From NCBI RefSeq assembly GCF_030247195.1, contig NC_080671.1, forward strand, positions 297,705,586 through 297,769,585: a DNA stretch of 64,000 bases. Reading direction: 5' to 3'. The DNA is from Topomyia yanbarensis. Taxonomy: Eukaryota > Arthropoda > Insecta > Diptera > Culicidae. Below are positions 22,602 to 35,264 of this stretch, piece by piece (position 1 is the stretch's first letter; the number at the start of each line of letters is the position of its first letter). Under the pieces are notes generated by a model. The model ran no database searches and was not told where the DNA came from. It saw only the letters and a list, made by a program, of their open reading frames with translations. The position numbers were made by a program, and so were the translations under genes.

Positions 22602-24204
22602 GATTCTTTGGAATTGGATAGTAAGATAACAAAGGAGCTATCAACCGTTTATACCATAACAGTGTTCGACCTCTTTAGCATCGAATCATCTTCTACATGA
22701 ACCTACAATCGTAGTGAAAATCCGATTTCTATTATTTTATATGACACCTTAAAGTCAAAATTCAAATTATTTTCTCGAAAACTTCGCATAAAAGTTACGA
22801 TTTCACGAATTTTATCACCTATTTTTAGGTTCATATAGAAAATATACTTATATATCTTGAAAACTTTTTCGGTGTCGTTGTTTTGAGCTAGAATAGCGAA
22901 TTAAAATTTTCCCGCCTATTAGGTACTAAATCGAAGAGTTGCTTCATTTAATGATCCATAAGTCCTATATTTTGTTATTTTTGACGATATCAAAATTTTT
23001 GAATTATTTTAAATAAAAATTGCGAAAACAACTTCTTTTCTGCCACCTAAAGCTTCCCCTCCTCCTAAAACTACCCTCGCAAAACACCTTTGTTAGATGT
23101 GATTGGGATATTTAAATTTTCCAGCACACTTTCTTTGCTTCATTATATTATTACATAAACCGTATATGATACATACTAACAATTAGCACTCGAAAGTCAG
23201 ATAATATTTAACATTTTTTAAACTGATCCGCTTACTCACCCTTAATTGTTACTAGCTTTGCTATTACTATTAGCTTATGCTTACTCGTCTATTTCCGCAT
23301 GTACGCTAGAACGAGGAGAGTATTACTTTTCAAGCAAACAAAAACGCACTCGGTTCATAAAAGCCTCAACGTATTTGACTGCTGGTAAACGACAATAGTT
23401 GACATTTTTTTCAATTCTGCCAGGTGAAATTCAATAGGATCGTTGCACGAGGTAACCAAATACGACCACCTCATCTCAGTACTATTAGAAACCGCATGAA
23501 CTGATTATACAATCACAGCACTCACTTATTCACTGATGTAGCCTAGCATTATAAATATATCTACATATACCATATTTCTAATCTATTGTCACCTCTTCCA
23601 CTTCACCTTTCTATTGTGCTGTTTTATGCTCTGAACTGCATCGACGGTAGTTACATTTTTTCTCACATAAACACATGCGTTTAAAGGCAGCCGTGGTTAT
23701 TGGCGATTACTGATTACTGCAATATACCGCTGTGATAATACTTAGACATCGACGGTTATCCGGTAGAAATCCAATATAGATGATGATGCTCTTCAAAACA
23801 ACAACTTGACGCAGTTAAGACTAGGAGTGTAATGGAGCATCTGCTTCTGTGCTCTAGTAACGACTGACTGGATGCTCTGGATGAAAAGCACTACCAACCG
23901 GCTTGACTGGAAAAACTCTGCTCCAGTGATGATTTGAACTCTACGATATGTCTAGCGCGAAACAGAAGAGATTTTACTATGGATGTATTTTGTATATAAT
24001 ATATAACATCTAGTATAAAGCGTGCCACGAGAGGACTCGAATCGATTCAAATATGAAGGGATGAAGTTGCACCCGTATCGCTGAATGGTTCATCCGGCAC
24101 TGATGAATGATGCAGATGTGAGAATGGCAGATATAGTGAAAATTTGCGGTTAGCCTCTGTTCGTTTGGTCCACGAGAAGAAAAGCCGCTCTTCAAAATTT
24201 CCCA
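22602..24204. other. Unassigned DNA up to the assembly gap
   Basis: No protein or RNA family is recognised. CCAATATAGATGATGATGCTCTT occurs at about 22537-22560 and again at about 23770-23793, a 23-bp direct repeat of unknown meaning. Confidence 0.5.
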
Positions 24205-24704
24205 NNNNNNNNNNNNNNNNNNNNNNNNNNNNNNNNNNNNNNNNNNNNNNNNNNNNNNNNNNNNNNNNNNNNNNNNNNNNNNNNNNNNNNNNNNNNNNNN
24301 NNNNNNNNNNNNNNNNNNNNNNNNNNNNNNNNNNNNNNNNNNNNNNNNNNNNNNNNNNNNNNNNNNNNNNNNNNNNNNNNNNNNNNNNNNNNNNNNNNNN
24401 NNNNNNNNNNNNNNNNNNNNNNNNNNNNNNNNNNNNNNNNNNNNNNNNNNNNNNNNNNNNNNNNNNNNNNNNNNNNNNNNNNNNNNNNNNNNNNNNNNNN
24501 NNNNNNNNNNNNNNNNNNNNNNNNNNNNNNNNNNNNNNNNNNNNNNNNNNNNNNNNNNNNNNNNNNNNNNNNNNNNNNNNNNNNNNNNNNNNNNNNNNNN
24601 NNNNNNNNNNNNNNNNNNNNNNNNNNNNNNNNNNNNNNNNNNNNNNNNNNNNNNNNNNNNNNNNNNNNNNNNNNNNNNNNNNNNNNNNNNNNNNNNNNNN
24701 NNNN
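24205..24704. other. Assembly gap of exactly 500 N
   Basis: The run of N is 500 bases, the usual placeholder for a gap of unknown size. Open frames crossing it are meaningless. The sequence right of the gap starts inside the duplicated segment (equivalent to about 18640), so the missing DNA probably includes the start of that copy. Confidence 0.98.
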
Positions 24705-25870
24705 TGAACGCATAACTTGAATATTAGTAATAATTTCATGTCTGTGCCATACATGTAGTTATTGAGAATCGCTAGAATTGAAAATCTCGCAAACTAAGGG
24801 AAGATTTGCATCAACGAGGCAACTGTTTTAGACAGAGCCGTCAATATGAAGCAGCTAAGTGGCTCAATCATACAGAAAAAGTTATAAATATAGATGTGCC
24901 GGGTGTCTGTTTGAATTGGTTGTTGCTCTTATGCCATACGAGCAACATCATGGCTATAGTGTCTGTACGGAATAATAAACGGGATTTTCGGCAGTAACTG
25001 GCACACAGTTAAACTGTGCACAAATTTTTCGGGTACTAGAACGGTGTCACAGGATGATTTGCAAAGTGGGTGGGTGGGGTGTTTTGGATTTAGTACCATA
25101 CTGCAGGGTGCGACCTGTGTACTGCTTGAGTTTGCGTTTGAAAAATATATATTTTTGTGCTTATGTGTGCGTTAGACTGACGATGTTTTCGGCAGTTTAA
25201 ATATTTAGATATATGTGACACGTTTTTATCGTTGAGGAATGACAACATGCTTCTGTAGATATTTCTAAAGCATGGGCGGACGTAATTGGATTTGCGTCTA
25301 CAGAAAGGCGGGCGCTGGTTGGAGATTTTGCTGGGCGAGGAGACTGAATTATGTTAGAGCAGTGTTACTTCTGATTTGTTTTCCAATGTTGCGAAATAAT
25401 CTATAGCGATTTTTGGTAGTCAACCCAAAAGTAATGCCATTTGACCCAGAGAAAGTACTGATTGGTTTTATCATAGGCTTGCATTATTATTTTATGTCGA
25501 TTGAATTCTTTAGGGCATGTTCAGCAGCGTAGTATTTTATATGAGAGTTTCAAAGTGGAATTAGAACGGCCACAATCATATTCCCAGCAGAGCTTCTTTA
25601 TTGTTGATTCGAACAGTTTTGTTTCGAACTGTATAACTGGTATGCTGCCGTTCTTTTTGTTGCTTCATTTGAAATACATTTGAAGCAGTTTTTAATATAT
25701 AAAGCGTATTCAGCACATACACTCCATAAATTGGAGAAAAGTATTTCGAGTCAAGTAACGACCTACGGACACGGGAGTGGTTCAGTTGTAGTGTCATATT
25801 TTTTACGGATCTATAATACAAGACTAAAAATTTTAAAACTAGTGCTTACTCTTCCAGCAGCACTTTGAGG
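24705..25870. repeat. Duplicated segment, second copy, proximal half
   Basis: Paralogous to about 18640-19720. Matches include GACAGAGCCGTCA, GTGTCACAGGATGATTTGCA, TTCAGCAGCGTAGTATTTTA and ATTCCCAGCAGAGCTTC. It lacks the MITE found at 19420-19572 but has its own inserted stretch (about 25272-25518). Paralogy ends near 25870 and resumes at about 36160. The frames at 25501-25868 have no recognisable product. Confidence 0.75.
24884..24925 (+). promoter_or_regulatory. Core-promoter-like module 3 (decayed)
   Basis: TATAAATATAGATGTGCCG is followed by TTGAATTGGTTGTTGCTCTTAT. It is the counterpart of the modules at 18814 and 18971. The initiator has changed from TCAGT to TTGGT, so this copy is probably inactive. 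An ATGGCT follows at about 24950 with no long frame. Confidence 0.35.
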
Positions 25871-26190
25871 CGGGTCATAGCAACAAGTTTAGAAATATAT
25901 ATTTTGATTGTGTAACTGACTAGGAACTGTGCTAGTTTGCACAGATAATCGAGCAAATTGCACAATAATTATCGTGTCCTCCCGGTACGAAGCAGTTCTT
26001 CTTTGCAACATCTATAACAATTGTGCGCCTAATATATGTAGCACAAGTAATTTAACAAGTTTTGTTGGAAATAAGAATTTAAGTTACAATTGTGCAATTG
26101 ACGGGAAACTTGTATGTTCTACAAACAGTCCAACAAATTTTACAGTAATTCCTAGTTTTTCATTCTATTTGACAACTTCCAAACGTTCAA
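25871..26190. other. Left flank of the transposase relic
   Basis: ACAATTGTGCA-like words (CAAATTGCACAATAATTATCG, ATAACAATTGTGCGCC, TTACAATTGTGCAATTG) recur in this stretch. They may be subterminal repeats of the element that carries the transposase, but I could not define a terminus. Confidence 0.4.
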
Positions 26191-26748
26191 ATGGCCAGTG
26201 ACAATAATTGGGCTAAAATAAAAAGAAGTGGTGCTTTTCAGAAGAAAAAAGGATTATGATAAAGCAGGCAGTTAGTTATATCGTGAAGAAGCACAGCGAG
26301 CATGATGAATTAAATATCAGTGCAAGCAAAGAACCATCAACTTCTGAAATGCAAGAGAGGAACAATCAATCGTTTACAGATTTCGATCAAATATTGCACG
26401 AAAAACAAGAAATCGAAAGTAGTATCCAAGACGAATACTAGAAGATCGACGACTTTAACTCATCCAAAAACAACATGTACGAATTCAGAGAAGATCTCAA
26501 AACATGGGTCATCGATCATCAGATAAAACATACAGCGGTAAACTCGCTTCTCAAAATCTTGAAGTCGAATGTTCCGGATAATGTGCTTCCGATCGATGCA
26601 AGAACCCTCATTGAAACACGTCGTACGTGGTACTTATTGGCATTATGGATTGCATCAGGCGCTAAATGTGCTAAACAGGAGCAAAGACCAAAATTTAGAA
26701 AAGATTTTCTTAAATGTAAATATTGACGGTCTACCAACAAAGTAGTTT

Positions 26749-27735
26749 GCCCACGAGGCGACAGGACATACGCCACAAAAAATATTCACTATTGGCGATT
26801 CTACGTTGAAACCGCTCACAGATAGCGCAGGAAGCAAAGTGTTGCTGATTTCATTCTGTTCTGTCATAGTGCATATATTTTCTGTAAACATTGGTAAAAA
26901 ATAACTTTTAAACACCAAATCACCGAACAATTTGTTGATAATTGTTTATGAAAAAGAAGGAAAACCATCAATTTATAAGATGAAGAGTAAACATCTTGCG
27001 AAAAGAGTGTAAAACGTGATGATTTCTAATATTATTCACAAAGCTATATGTGTGCTGTTCCGAAATGTAAATTGTTGAGCACCGTAGCCGCCGCAACATC
27101 ATTTCCCATTCCTCGTAAGTTAAGCTAAACCTTTATAAGATGGTGTAAATTCATGAAACTCCCCAGATCACGCGAGGAAAAATATATCCGGCTAATAGGA
27201 GCTTTGTATCATACACAGCCGATCCTTCTCTCTGGTAGTCTTCACTGAATCTCCTACGTAGTCCAAAATATGAAGGAGTTTGGCATTGGAACTGATTGGG
27301 TCTCGGTTTCGAGTTGGAACTCTATTTACAGAACGATTTTTTATAACCACAATAATACCCCTATTACATTTCGAAGAAATGTATGAGCCAAATAGTTGCA
27401 AATGGCTGTTATTTCAGAATAGTTGCAAATAAAACTAAATTTCTTACTCGTTTCATTCATATTTTGGCAGTGGTAAGCTTTTTCCGAAAAGAAAATGAAG
27501 TTTTAGTAGTAAGCTACGACTCACTTGCGGGTGAAAAAAGCAAACTGTATCACTTTGCCAGTTCATGAGCTGAATCATAGGTGTCGCATGACTAATTTTG
27601 GTTTTGCTGCAAATCGCCAATAGATTTTGTTCTACCTATTCCAACGCTGTTGCTGTTGCCGCGTTGAAAGAGGTAGAACAAAATCCATAGTGAATACTTT
27701 TTGTTGCGTGTGTCCTATCGCCGCGTACGGCTCAA
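26749..27735. mobile_element. TIR element inserted in the transposase relic, carrying a THAP domain
   Basis: CGAGGCGACAGGACATACGC with CACAAAAAATATTCACTAT (26755 onward) is the near reverse complement of ATAGTGAATACTTTTTGTTG with CGTGTGTCCTATCGCCGCG (27690-27728). Transposase coding sequence stops just left of it (GGTCTACCAACAAAGTAG) and resumes just right (CAAGTAAAAGTTCGACATC), where the protein motif SKSSTSFWPIL follows. The insertion therefore interrupts a formerly continuous exon. CAAAGTA and CAAGTAA next to the edges may be a decayed target duplication. Confidence 0.6.
27045..27230 (+). pseudogene. THAP-type zinc-finger domain fragment
   Basis: One frame reads CAVPKCKLL, then SFPIPRKLS, one stop, TFIRWCKFM and KYIRLIGALYH. 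THAP domains have C-x2-4-C near the start, then an F-x-P motif and a W before a later C-x2-H. The first three signatures are visible here and the last is lost. THAP domains bind DNA in P-element transposases and related host proteins. Lying between the inverted repeats of the inserted element, it is probably the N-terminus of that element's own protein. Downstream sequence to 27590 has no recognisable transposase core. Confidence 0.45.
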
Positions 27736-29422
27736 GTAAAAGTTCGACATCATTCTGGCCAATTCTCGTTAATATTCATGAGATGGAGAGAATTTCTCCG
27801 CAGATTGTAGGAATATTCAATGGATCATGTAGGAATAGGTTATGTAAGCAAATCAAATAAATGAAATGACGATTTCTTATCTTTTCAGCTAAGCCAAAAA
27901 GCGTGAATGCATTTTTGTTGAACATTGTATTACAACGAGGAATACAAACAAATAACCGCAAAATTCAGGTAGCCTTGAGATGGTTCATTTGCGATACACC
28001 AGCTCGAGCAATGTTGAGAGGTAACTTTTATAATAATATACCTATAAATTACGAACATTTGATTTTGCGAACTTGATCAATCGGGCTATAACTTTAGTTG
28101 TCGAAACCTTTCATATTTTGAACAAATATATTTTTTATTTTGCAATTTTTTTTAACTAGGTGTTATTGGGCATAATGCTTACGCATCTTGTTTGAAATAT
28201 ACCACTGACGGTGAATACTCCCATGCATTCGGTAAGATGATTTTCCTTGAGTTAGATGCACCTTTGAGAAACGATTTGGTGTTTCGTTCTAAGATAGACG
28301 AAGGTCACCATAAAACTACCAGTGTTCTTGAAGATATAGATGGACTGGACATGATAAAGGATTTTCCAATTGGGGATGCTCTTCATTTAATCGATCTTGG
28401 CATCATGAAGAGCTTTTTAATTGAATGGAAGACAGGCACGCTGAACAACACTAATGCCAAGTGGTCCGCATTCCAAGCGCAACAAATAAGTGATTACATG
28501 ACATCGTGCAAAATGCCCGTGGAAATTCGGTGACCCATGTGCGGACTAGAACATCTGGCACGATGGAAAGGCACAGAATATAGAACGTTGCTTTTACATG
28601 TAAGCATAATAGTTGTAAATAAGTATTTTGATTCTAAAGAGATATATGAAATTTTTTAACATTTCTATTGTGCCATCCAAATTTGTTTGCGTCAAAATCA
28701 AATTGATGCTGATTATCATATAGCTAGAGCTTTGCTAAAAGAATTCCTCGGTGGAGTAAAAATGTTGTATGGAGTGCAAATGTTCTGCAGCAACATGCAC
28801 AGTCTATTTCATTTGATAGATGATGTGGAAAGATTTGGACCATTGGGCTCATTTGATGCATACCCTTTCGAATCTAAGCTTTATAGTATCAAAAGATTGA
28901 TCACAACTGGTAATCTACCACTTTCCCAAGTTGCTAAACGAATCACTGAAATGCAGCAAAACTTGCATAATAAGACACTCTTTGATTCTGTAATAGAAAA
29001 CAATGAACCTCTTCTAAAAAGAAGCTAGATACAAAGGCAGCTCCAAGCGAATTACTCAATTACATCTTGAAAAAAGCAGTTCGATTTATACGCAGCATTA
29101 ACATTTTTTCATTAATACTAATTCCAAAGCAGATTGTTGGATTCTTACAAAACAACACGAAGTATTAAAGTTGACTTTTATTTTGCACGATACTGCATCA
29201 GGAAAAATTATTCTATATGGTAATTCTCTTCAAAATCAGTTCGATTACTTTACAAAACCCATTAAATCGTCAGCTCTCCAAATTTACGCGTCAGATTCAA
29301 GTTTGAGCATTTCCAAAATTGTATCGTTAGATTAATTATACTCGAAAATGGTACTCGTAGAAACGAAAGGCAAAAATCTACCAACTTATGTATTCCTACC
29401 GTTAATTCATACTTTAAAATAA

Positions 29423-29879
29423 AACCGATGTGCACAGTACAAACAACGACTACCAATAAAATCAATTACATATTCAAAATGTTTAGTATGGAAATCAAAA
29501 AATAAATTAATCAAGTATAAGCATCCAAGCGTCTCCTCCGATCATTCCAATGCCATGCATCGATTTTTCATCCTTCCAACCAAATGAAGCACCGTTCTTC
29601 TCCATATATCTGATGAGTGAACACTTAACAAATTGTATTATACTAGTCCAATATGATTTATTTCTAAAGGATTCTCTTGAATACAATACAACCATTAGTC
29701 TTCTTATATATAGTTATGTAACACAAAACAATATTGAATCAATCTTCACGTTTTACGAAACTATTCGGTATTTGAATAATAATCTGAATTGGATTCAGAT
29801 GCATCTTCAATGTTGCTATCGTCGGTGTGATTCAATTACACAATTTCCTTTGAATTATTTGAATTTTTGTTAGTTTGTA
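29423..29879. other. Spacer between convergent transposon genes
   Basis: This is the 3' side of both the transposase relic (+) and the DUF4806-like relic (-). Frames at 29507-29695 (-) and 29550-29873 (+) lack recognisable domains. Confidence 0.45.
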
Positions 29880-31270
29880 GTTTTTATTTTCCAGTATCTT
29901 GTTTTTGTCTTACTTTGGCCGCTGAATTGCCATCGCCCACATTACCAACGCCTTTATGTTTTCTTATGAAACTAGCCCACCGTTGCTTATTGCCTGATGA
30001 GAATCTTTGTAGCTCAACATTCTTCATACGCAAAAAAGAAGCAAAAGATTTTTCATTGCTTTCCTGGGTACCTAAATTGAAAATCGGCTAAGCGAACAAC
30101 ATTGAAAACAAAACGAATAAAGTTTAGGAAATTATCGCGGAAGCTTTCATTGTGGCCGACAACACTTCCGTCAGAATTTTTCTTCAGTCGAGGTATTCCT
30201 TGCCAATAATACGGTTGAAGTACAGCTGGGGGGATAACCTTACGTAAAAATGTTTTGAAGAAAGGTACCCCTTCACGTTTTCCGGTCAGTTCAAATACTG
30301 TTTTATAATGCTGGAGTAAACGGGCTTGAAATTTCTCGTCTTTCAACATGCCTTCGAGCAACACTAAATTCTTCACATATGAAATTGTTAGCAGTTTCTT
30401 GCACTGCTCCGAGTGCTCCGGAAGAAGGTTTTCTATGGGGTTGGCACAGCTGGTTTTGGTTATAAACTTTTCAATATTGGTCATGAAATCAAAAATTTTT
30501 GTAATTATTTTTTTTTCTTTTTTTATTTCGACTATGTTAGTCACATTTTCTTTTTTAAATTTTAATGACATTCATTTAGCTAGAGATTGCTGCGTAGGGA
30601 AAGTTATGAAAATTAGAGCCATACTACTCAAGTGAGAGCAAGGATGTGAAGTAAACAGATCGGAAAACTAGAAGTGGCAGGGTCATTATAATAGGCTTAA
30701 TATCGTACGGGCTTAATCTTTGTAATTAATCCTTTGACGGCGCTTAGTTCGACCTGCATTGAACCGAGGCTTGTGCGAATTTTATCCAATTCAGTAATAT
30801 GCAGCAACGTACCGTCTTCCAGTTGTATATAGGTGGTGACACTACCTCCATTGTTGAACTGGAATTAAAAATAAGGTAACATTTTTATAGAATGAAATTC
30901 AAAGAAAATATTCACCTGCAACTGGGTACCCTTCAATGAACTGCCTTGATTGGAAGTCATCGAATGACCAACACTCAATCTATGACCGGGAACCGGGATT
31001 TTTTCCTCCGATAGGACGGACATTGGTCCTACCTGACCGTCTGATATGTTGTTCTCTTGAAGATCTGAGATCGTTTTCACCGATGAATCGAATCAATATT
31101 TGACCTTGGTTCGAAATGAAGATCATCAGTGCAGCGAGCATCCATTGAGCAGGACCTACAGTTGTGGCCATCGATGCAGCAATAGTCGATTCTACCTTTG
31201 GCTGATTCGAGGGACCAGGAATCTGCAATTCCGAAACGGATTGTACAGCATCGATCCCGTGCTGCTTCTG
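29880..31270 (-). pseudogene. Degenerate multi-exon DUF4806-like gene of the transposon
   Basis: The exons read on the minus strand are as follows. 31270 to 30916 has acceptor TTTCTCTTCAG before AAGCAGCAC and a Ser/Gly/Pro-rich product ending KGTQLQ. 30858 to about 30700 starts FNNGGSVTTYIQLEDGTLLH with a heptad-like LDKIRTSLGSMQVELSAVKG. About 30597 to 30053 includes FLRKVIPPAVLQPYYWQGIP and NFIRFVFNVVRLADFQF. The 57-nt intron 30859-30915 has GT-AG ends and joins frames cleanly. The third exon resembles DUF4806, a domain I know from insect transposon-associated proteins; its function is unknown. An in-frame stop precedes the third exon's ATG (30571), so the copy is broken. A basic segment, KNVELQRFSSGNKQRWASFI, follows to about 29880. 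It converges on the transposase relic and may be its accessory gene. Confidence 0.5.
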
Positions 31271-31510
31271 AAGAGAAAAAATAAGTCAACATTTTAAATA
31301 GAATTATATGTTTGTTGTATATTACCTCTGCATGTATTTCATAATATTATTACTAAATACTATTCTTGACCAAAAATGACTTATTGATAAGGTGTTATAT
31401 TAAATGAAAATAGTGCACTTATAGCCCAAGATATGTAGAGAGAAATAACTTATGGAGGAAAAACCTAAAGTAGATTTGAAACTAGTGTAACCAAAAGCCT
31501 TTATTTTCAA

Positions 31511-31588
31511 AAATCTGTAAATATCTGCAACCAAACCAAAAAATCTGTAAATATCTGCAACCAAACTAAAAAATCTGCAAATATCTAC
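31511..31588. repeat. 30-bp tandem repeat, ~2.6 copies
   Basis: AAATCTGTAAATATCTGCAA followed by CCAAACCAAA repeats with a 30-bp period. Confidence 0.85.
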
Positions 31589-31640
31589 GTAATCGAAAAA
31601 AACTGCTGCTAAAACTAATGTGGTTTTTGTTTGAGGCGAA

Positions 31641-31716
31641 ACTGAGTCAGTTCCTAACCCCAACTGCTGTCAAAATGTATGAACTGACAGCGGTTGGGGT
31701 TAGAACCTGACTCAGT
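31641..31716. mobile_element. Short palindromic MITE
   Basis: ACTGAGTCAGTTCCTAACCC, CAACTGCTGTCA, a short loop AAATGTATGAAC, then TGACAGCGGTTGGGGTTAGA and ACCTGACTCAGT form a 76-bp hairpin. A diverged second copy in the opposite orientation is at 33131-33196. Confidence 0.75.
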
Positions 31717-31805
31717 TTCAGGTTCAAGCGAAATCGTCATAAGTCTGCGAATTTGCAGACATGTCTGCAAATCTGGCATCTCTGCACGACACACGCAACG
31801 CAAAT

Positions 31806-32146
31806 TACACGGAAACGAAAAACTACCTAAAATTGAGTTCCTTTGACTCAATCTCGTGGTATCGTGGGGGAACTTAAAATTAGGTAAACCGTGTTGAAGG
31901 TAGTTTCCATTTAACCACGGCAAAAATTACAACTCATTGATAGGTTTTTTATACTCAAATTTAAGTTGAATTCACCTAATTTTGAGTATACCCCAAACAA
32001 CTCAAAAGTACCTTCCTCCACGGAAGACCTCGACTGAGTCGAATCTCTCGTTTTGTTTTTGACAACACTAATAAGTGCGAAAGCGGCGCACAACTCAAAA
32101 GTAAGTTAAAAAACTTATTCTGCAGGTTGTTTTATTTAACCGTGTA
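31806..32146. mobile_element. 341-bp TA-flanked MITE (CACGG...CCGTG)
   Basis: The left end TACACGGAAACGAAAAACTA matches the reversed right end TACACGGTTAAATAAAACAA in outline, and TA is duplicated at both edges. The interior holds repeated words such as CTAAAATTGAG, CTAATTTTGAGTATA and ACAACTCAAAAGTA in both orientations. No protein is encoded. Confidence 0.65.
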
Positions 32147-33350
32147 GAAAAATGTCAATGGCGTCAACAACCTAGCAGTGTGTGCAGTTTCATTTGTTTT
32201 GTTAGCGATTGGAATTTCTAATATATAAATAAAACACTTTGTACAATTGTTAGAATTTCTATAATAATAACTTTTGTAACCGAACGAATACATTTCGATT
32301 CTTTGAGATTTTCTTAATAAAAATGCAGACATTAATGTTTTGCAAAGAATATTGCTTCTACTCTTATTTTGGTGTATGGCGGTGCAAGATATTTTCTACA
32401 TATGTACATGAGAGTGAGACATCATTTTTCATCCATTTTCCTAAATTTATTTAGGGAAAAAGTTCTATCTCAGTTGCATTCAAGTGTTTGTGTTACTGCT
32501 TATACGATTTGCTTGTGTAACTCATGTTTAGTGAAAAAAATGATGTTCTATCTTTGCTGCATTCTATGGATTATGATACCGCTAATGAAACTTATTTGTG
32601 GATCTCAATGTCTGAAGTGAATATTATTCTATTGAAATACTACTCAAATGCAAAGTTTTTAGAAATAGGTTAATGGTTAACATTTTACTATGACATGTAT
32701 ATACATGTAAACAGTACTAGCAAACTGTTAAAGATGTAAGTTGAGTTCATTTACGACATAAAGTTGCCATTGAGTTTTACAATATGCCGTTACCAATGAA
32801 CTTGCGATGAATAAAGTTTATGCTTAACAATTGAATACTTTACGGTGACGTCACAAATTAACTCGAGTGTTCGTCACAAAAGAAGTTGAGTGTTTATTTT
32901 TGTTACTTATACTGTTTACATGGATTTAGAAAAATTCTTTGCGATTTGCTTCGAGCAAATCTAGTCGTCCACCAAATTTTTCTAAGGCCATGTAAAGTAA
33001 TAGTGAACTGCCAAGAAAAGTGAGGTTAATTGTATCAGCAAAGAACCTAATTGCCTCCCAGGCTTCAAGTTAATGAGTGCATAGTTAAGGTTACCATATC
33101 CTTTACTAATGCTGTTTTGCTTAACCCCAAAACGGAGTCAGGGTGCAACTCCAACCACTGTCAGTTCATACATTTTGATAGCAGAGGTTGGAACCAAATT
33201 ATATGACCAATCATGAAAATCCATGAAAATGATTGAATCGTTATGAGTTTTCGTACAAGAATGGTAATTTAAGTCAGTGGAACAAAATGTTGCTGATTAT
33301 ACGAATAAACACTTCATTTGCCGGAAACCTAGGATAGCATAGCTAAAAAG
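32147..33350. other. Unassigned DNA with one MITE remnant
   Basis: Apart from a decayed copy of the 76-bp palindromic MITE at 33131-33196 (GGAGTCAGGGTGCAACTCC...GGTTGGAACC), no feature is recognised. The frame at 32369-32620 has no family signature. Confidence 0.5.
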
Positions 33351-33860
33351 CTTTACTAAACGATATAATTTTTCTAGCATAGCATAGCATGAATTCCGAC
33401 GTCAATCGGGTGAGAGATTTCCGATTTTGCTTATCTGAAGGGTTACTGATTTGTACTGTTCAAAAAATGTGGATTAGTTGTGTCGTGTTGAACTCGGATA
33501 CTCACTACACTATTTATTTCGGTATGCTTTGTAAGGTTTCATCCTTATGAATTGGTACAGGCACAAATCGTAGGATGGAGTTGCAGAATTGAGCATATCC
33601 ATTGTCATATCAGACTTCGCCACAATCTACAATGACGTAGACCCGCTCAACTCCACACACTTGGCCACGTCCTTACAAGCGATTTTATTTCATAATAGTC
33701 CTATCACCTACTTAAGGAAAACGCTCGGAACCGAAACAGTTTTCATAGATGACGGAGATTTCAAAAAGGCGAAAAAATGTGATCTGGAGATTATATAAAT
33801 ATGTTACCAATACTTACTATTCTCATGTTGGTTTGGGTGGCGTTATGATGAATATAAAGA

Positions 33861-34577
<717 letters not shown>

Positions 34578-34950
34578 TGATGTATATAAAGAATATGATA
34601 ATAAAATATTATTTTAATGTCGACTGGCATGTACCAATTCATAAGAATGAAACCTTACAAAGCATACCGAAATAAATAGTGTAGTGAGTATCCGAGTTCA
34701 ACACGACACAACTAATCCACATTTTTTTAACAGTACAAATCAGTAACCCTGCAGATAAGCAAAATCGGAAAGCTCTCACCCGATTGACGTCGGAATTATT
34801 CCCTCGGTAACTTTACTAAACGATATAATTTTTCTCTCCTAAAATTTACTTTGATTAGGGATAATGTGTTTTTTGTCAGATTTTCCGACAAAATTTAATA
34901 ATTTTCGCGAGAAAAAAATTGTTGTTTTATTAGGTGTCACTTTTAACATG

Positions 34951-35264
34951 GAGGGGCAGATCACTTGTGATGCATTTTTAAAAATCAGCGAAATTAAATG
35001 CATTTATTTCCATCAAAATAGAAATTCATAATGTATTTTGCGTTGCGCGCAATGTTTTTGCGTTGCGTGTAAGACGTCAAAACTCTACAGAAAAACTAGC
35101 CCTACATTTAACAAAACGTCGAACAAAGTGGATCAGCGTAGGACGTTTGTTAAACAAACTTTTCTGCGAGGGAGTGCAAAGGTGATGCAAAAATGGAAAT
35201 TAAATGCATTTTTTCTAATTTGATGCAAATTTGTTATACATTCTTAGAGTGATCTGCTCCTAGG
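34951..35264. mobile_element. ~314-bp MITE with GGAGCAGATCACT termini
   Basis: The left GGGGCAGATCACTTGTGATG and the reversed right GGAGCAGATCACTCTAAGAA form imperfect TIRs. Second-tier inverted blocks are AAATTAAATGCATTTATTTC and GAAATTAAATGCATTTTTTC-type sequence. The interior has a GCGTTGCG repeat. Target duplication is not resolved. Confidence 0.55.

Larger units (their letters stand above)
26191..29422 (+). pseudogene. Degenerate multi-exon transposase (Transposase_21-like, CACTA/EnSpm-related?)
   Basis: ATG at 26191 opens NNWAKIKRSGAF. Further blocks follow in order: a linker, FREDLKTWVIDHQIKH (26480-26700), SKSSTSFWPILVNIHEME ending at a splice donor (27828/27829), KPKSVNAFLL to ICDTPARAMLRG (27889-28020), GVIGHNAYASCLKY with FLELDAPLRND and LHLIDLGIM (28160-28533), then HSLFHLIDDVERFGPL with FDAYPFESKL (28687-29028) and a C-terminus ending YVFLPLIHTLK before a stop at 29422. 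Two introns (27829-27888 and 28021-28159) have GT-AG ends and restore frame. Frameshifts near 26250 and 26450, stops after 28533 and 29028, and a ~1-kb insertion break it. The blocks resemble a transposase type common in insects and cnidarians, which I place near Transposase_21 from memory only. Confidence 0.65.

Noticed and set aside
24047..24754. Open frames of 173-235 codons across the gap
   Set aside because: They consist almost entirely of translated N.
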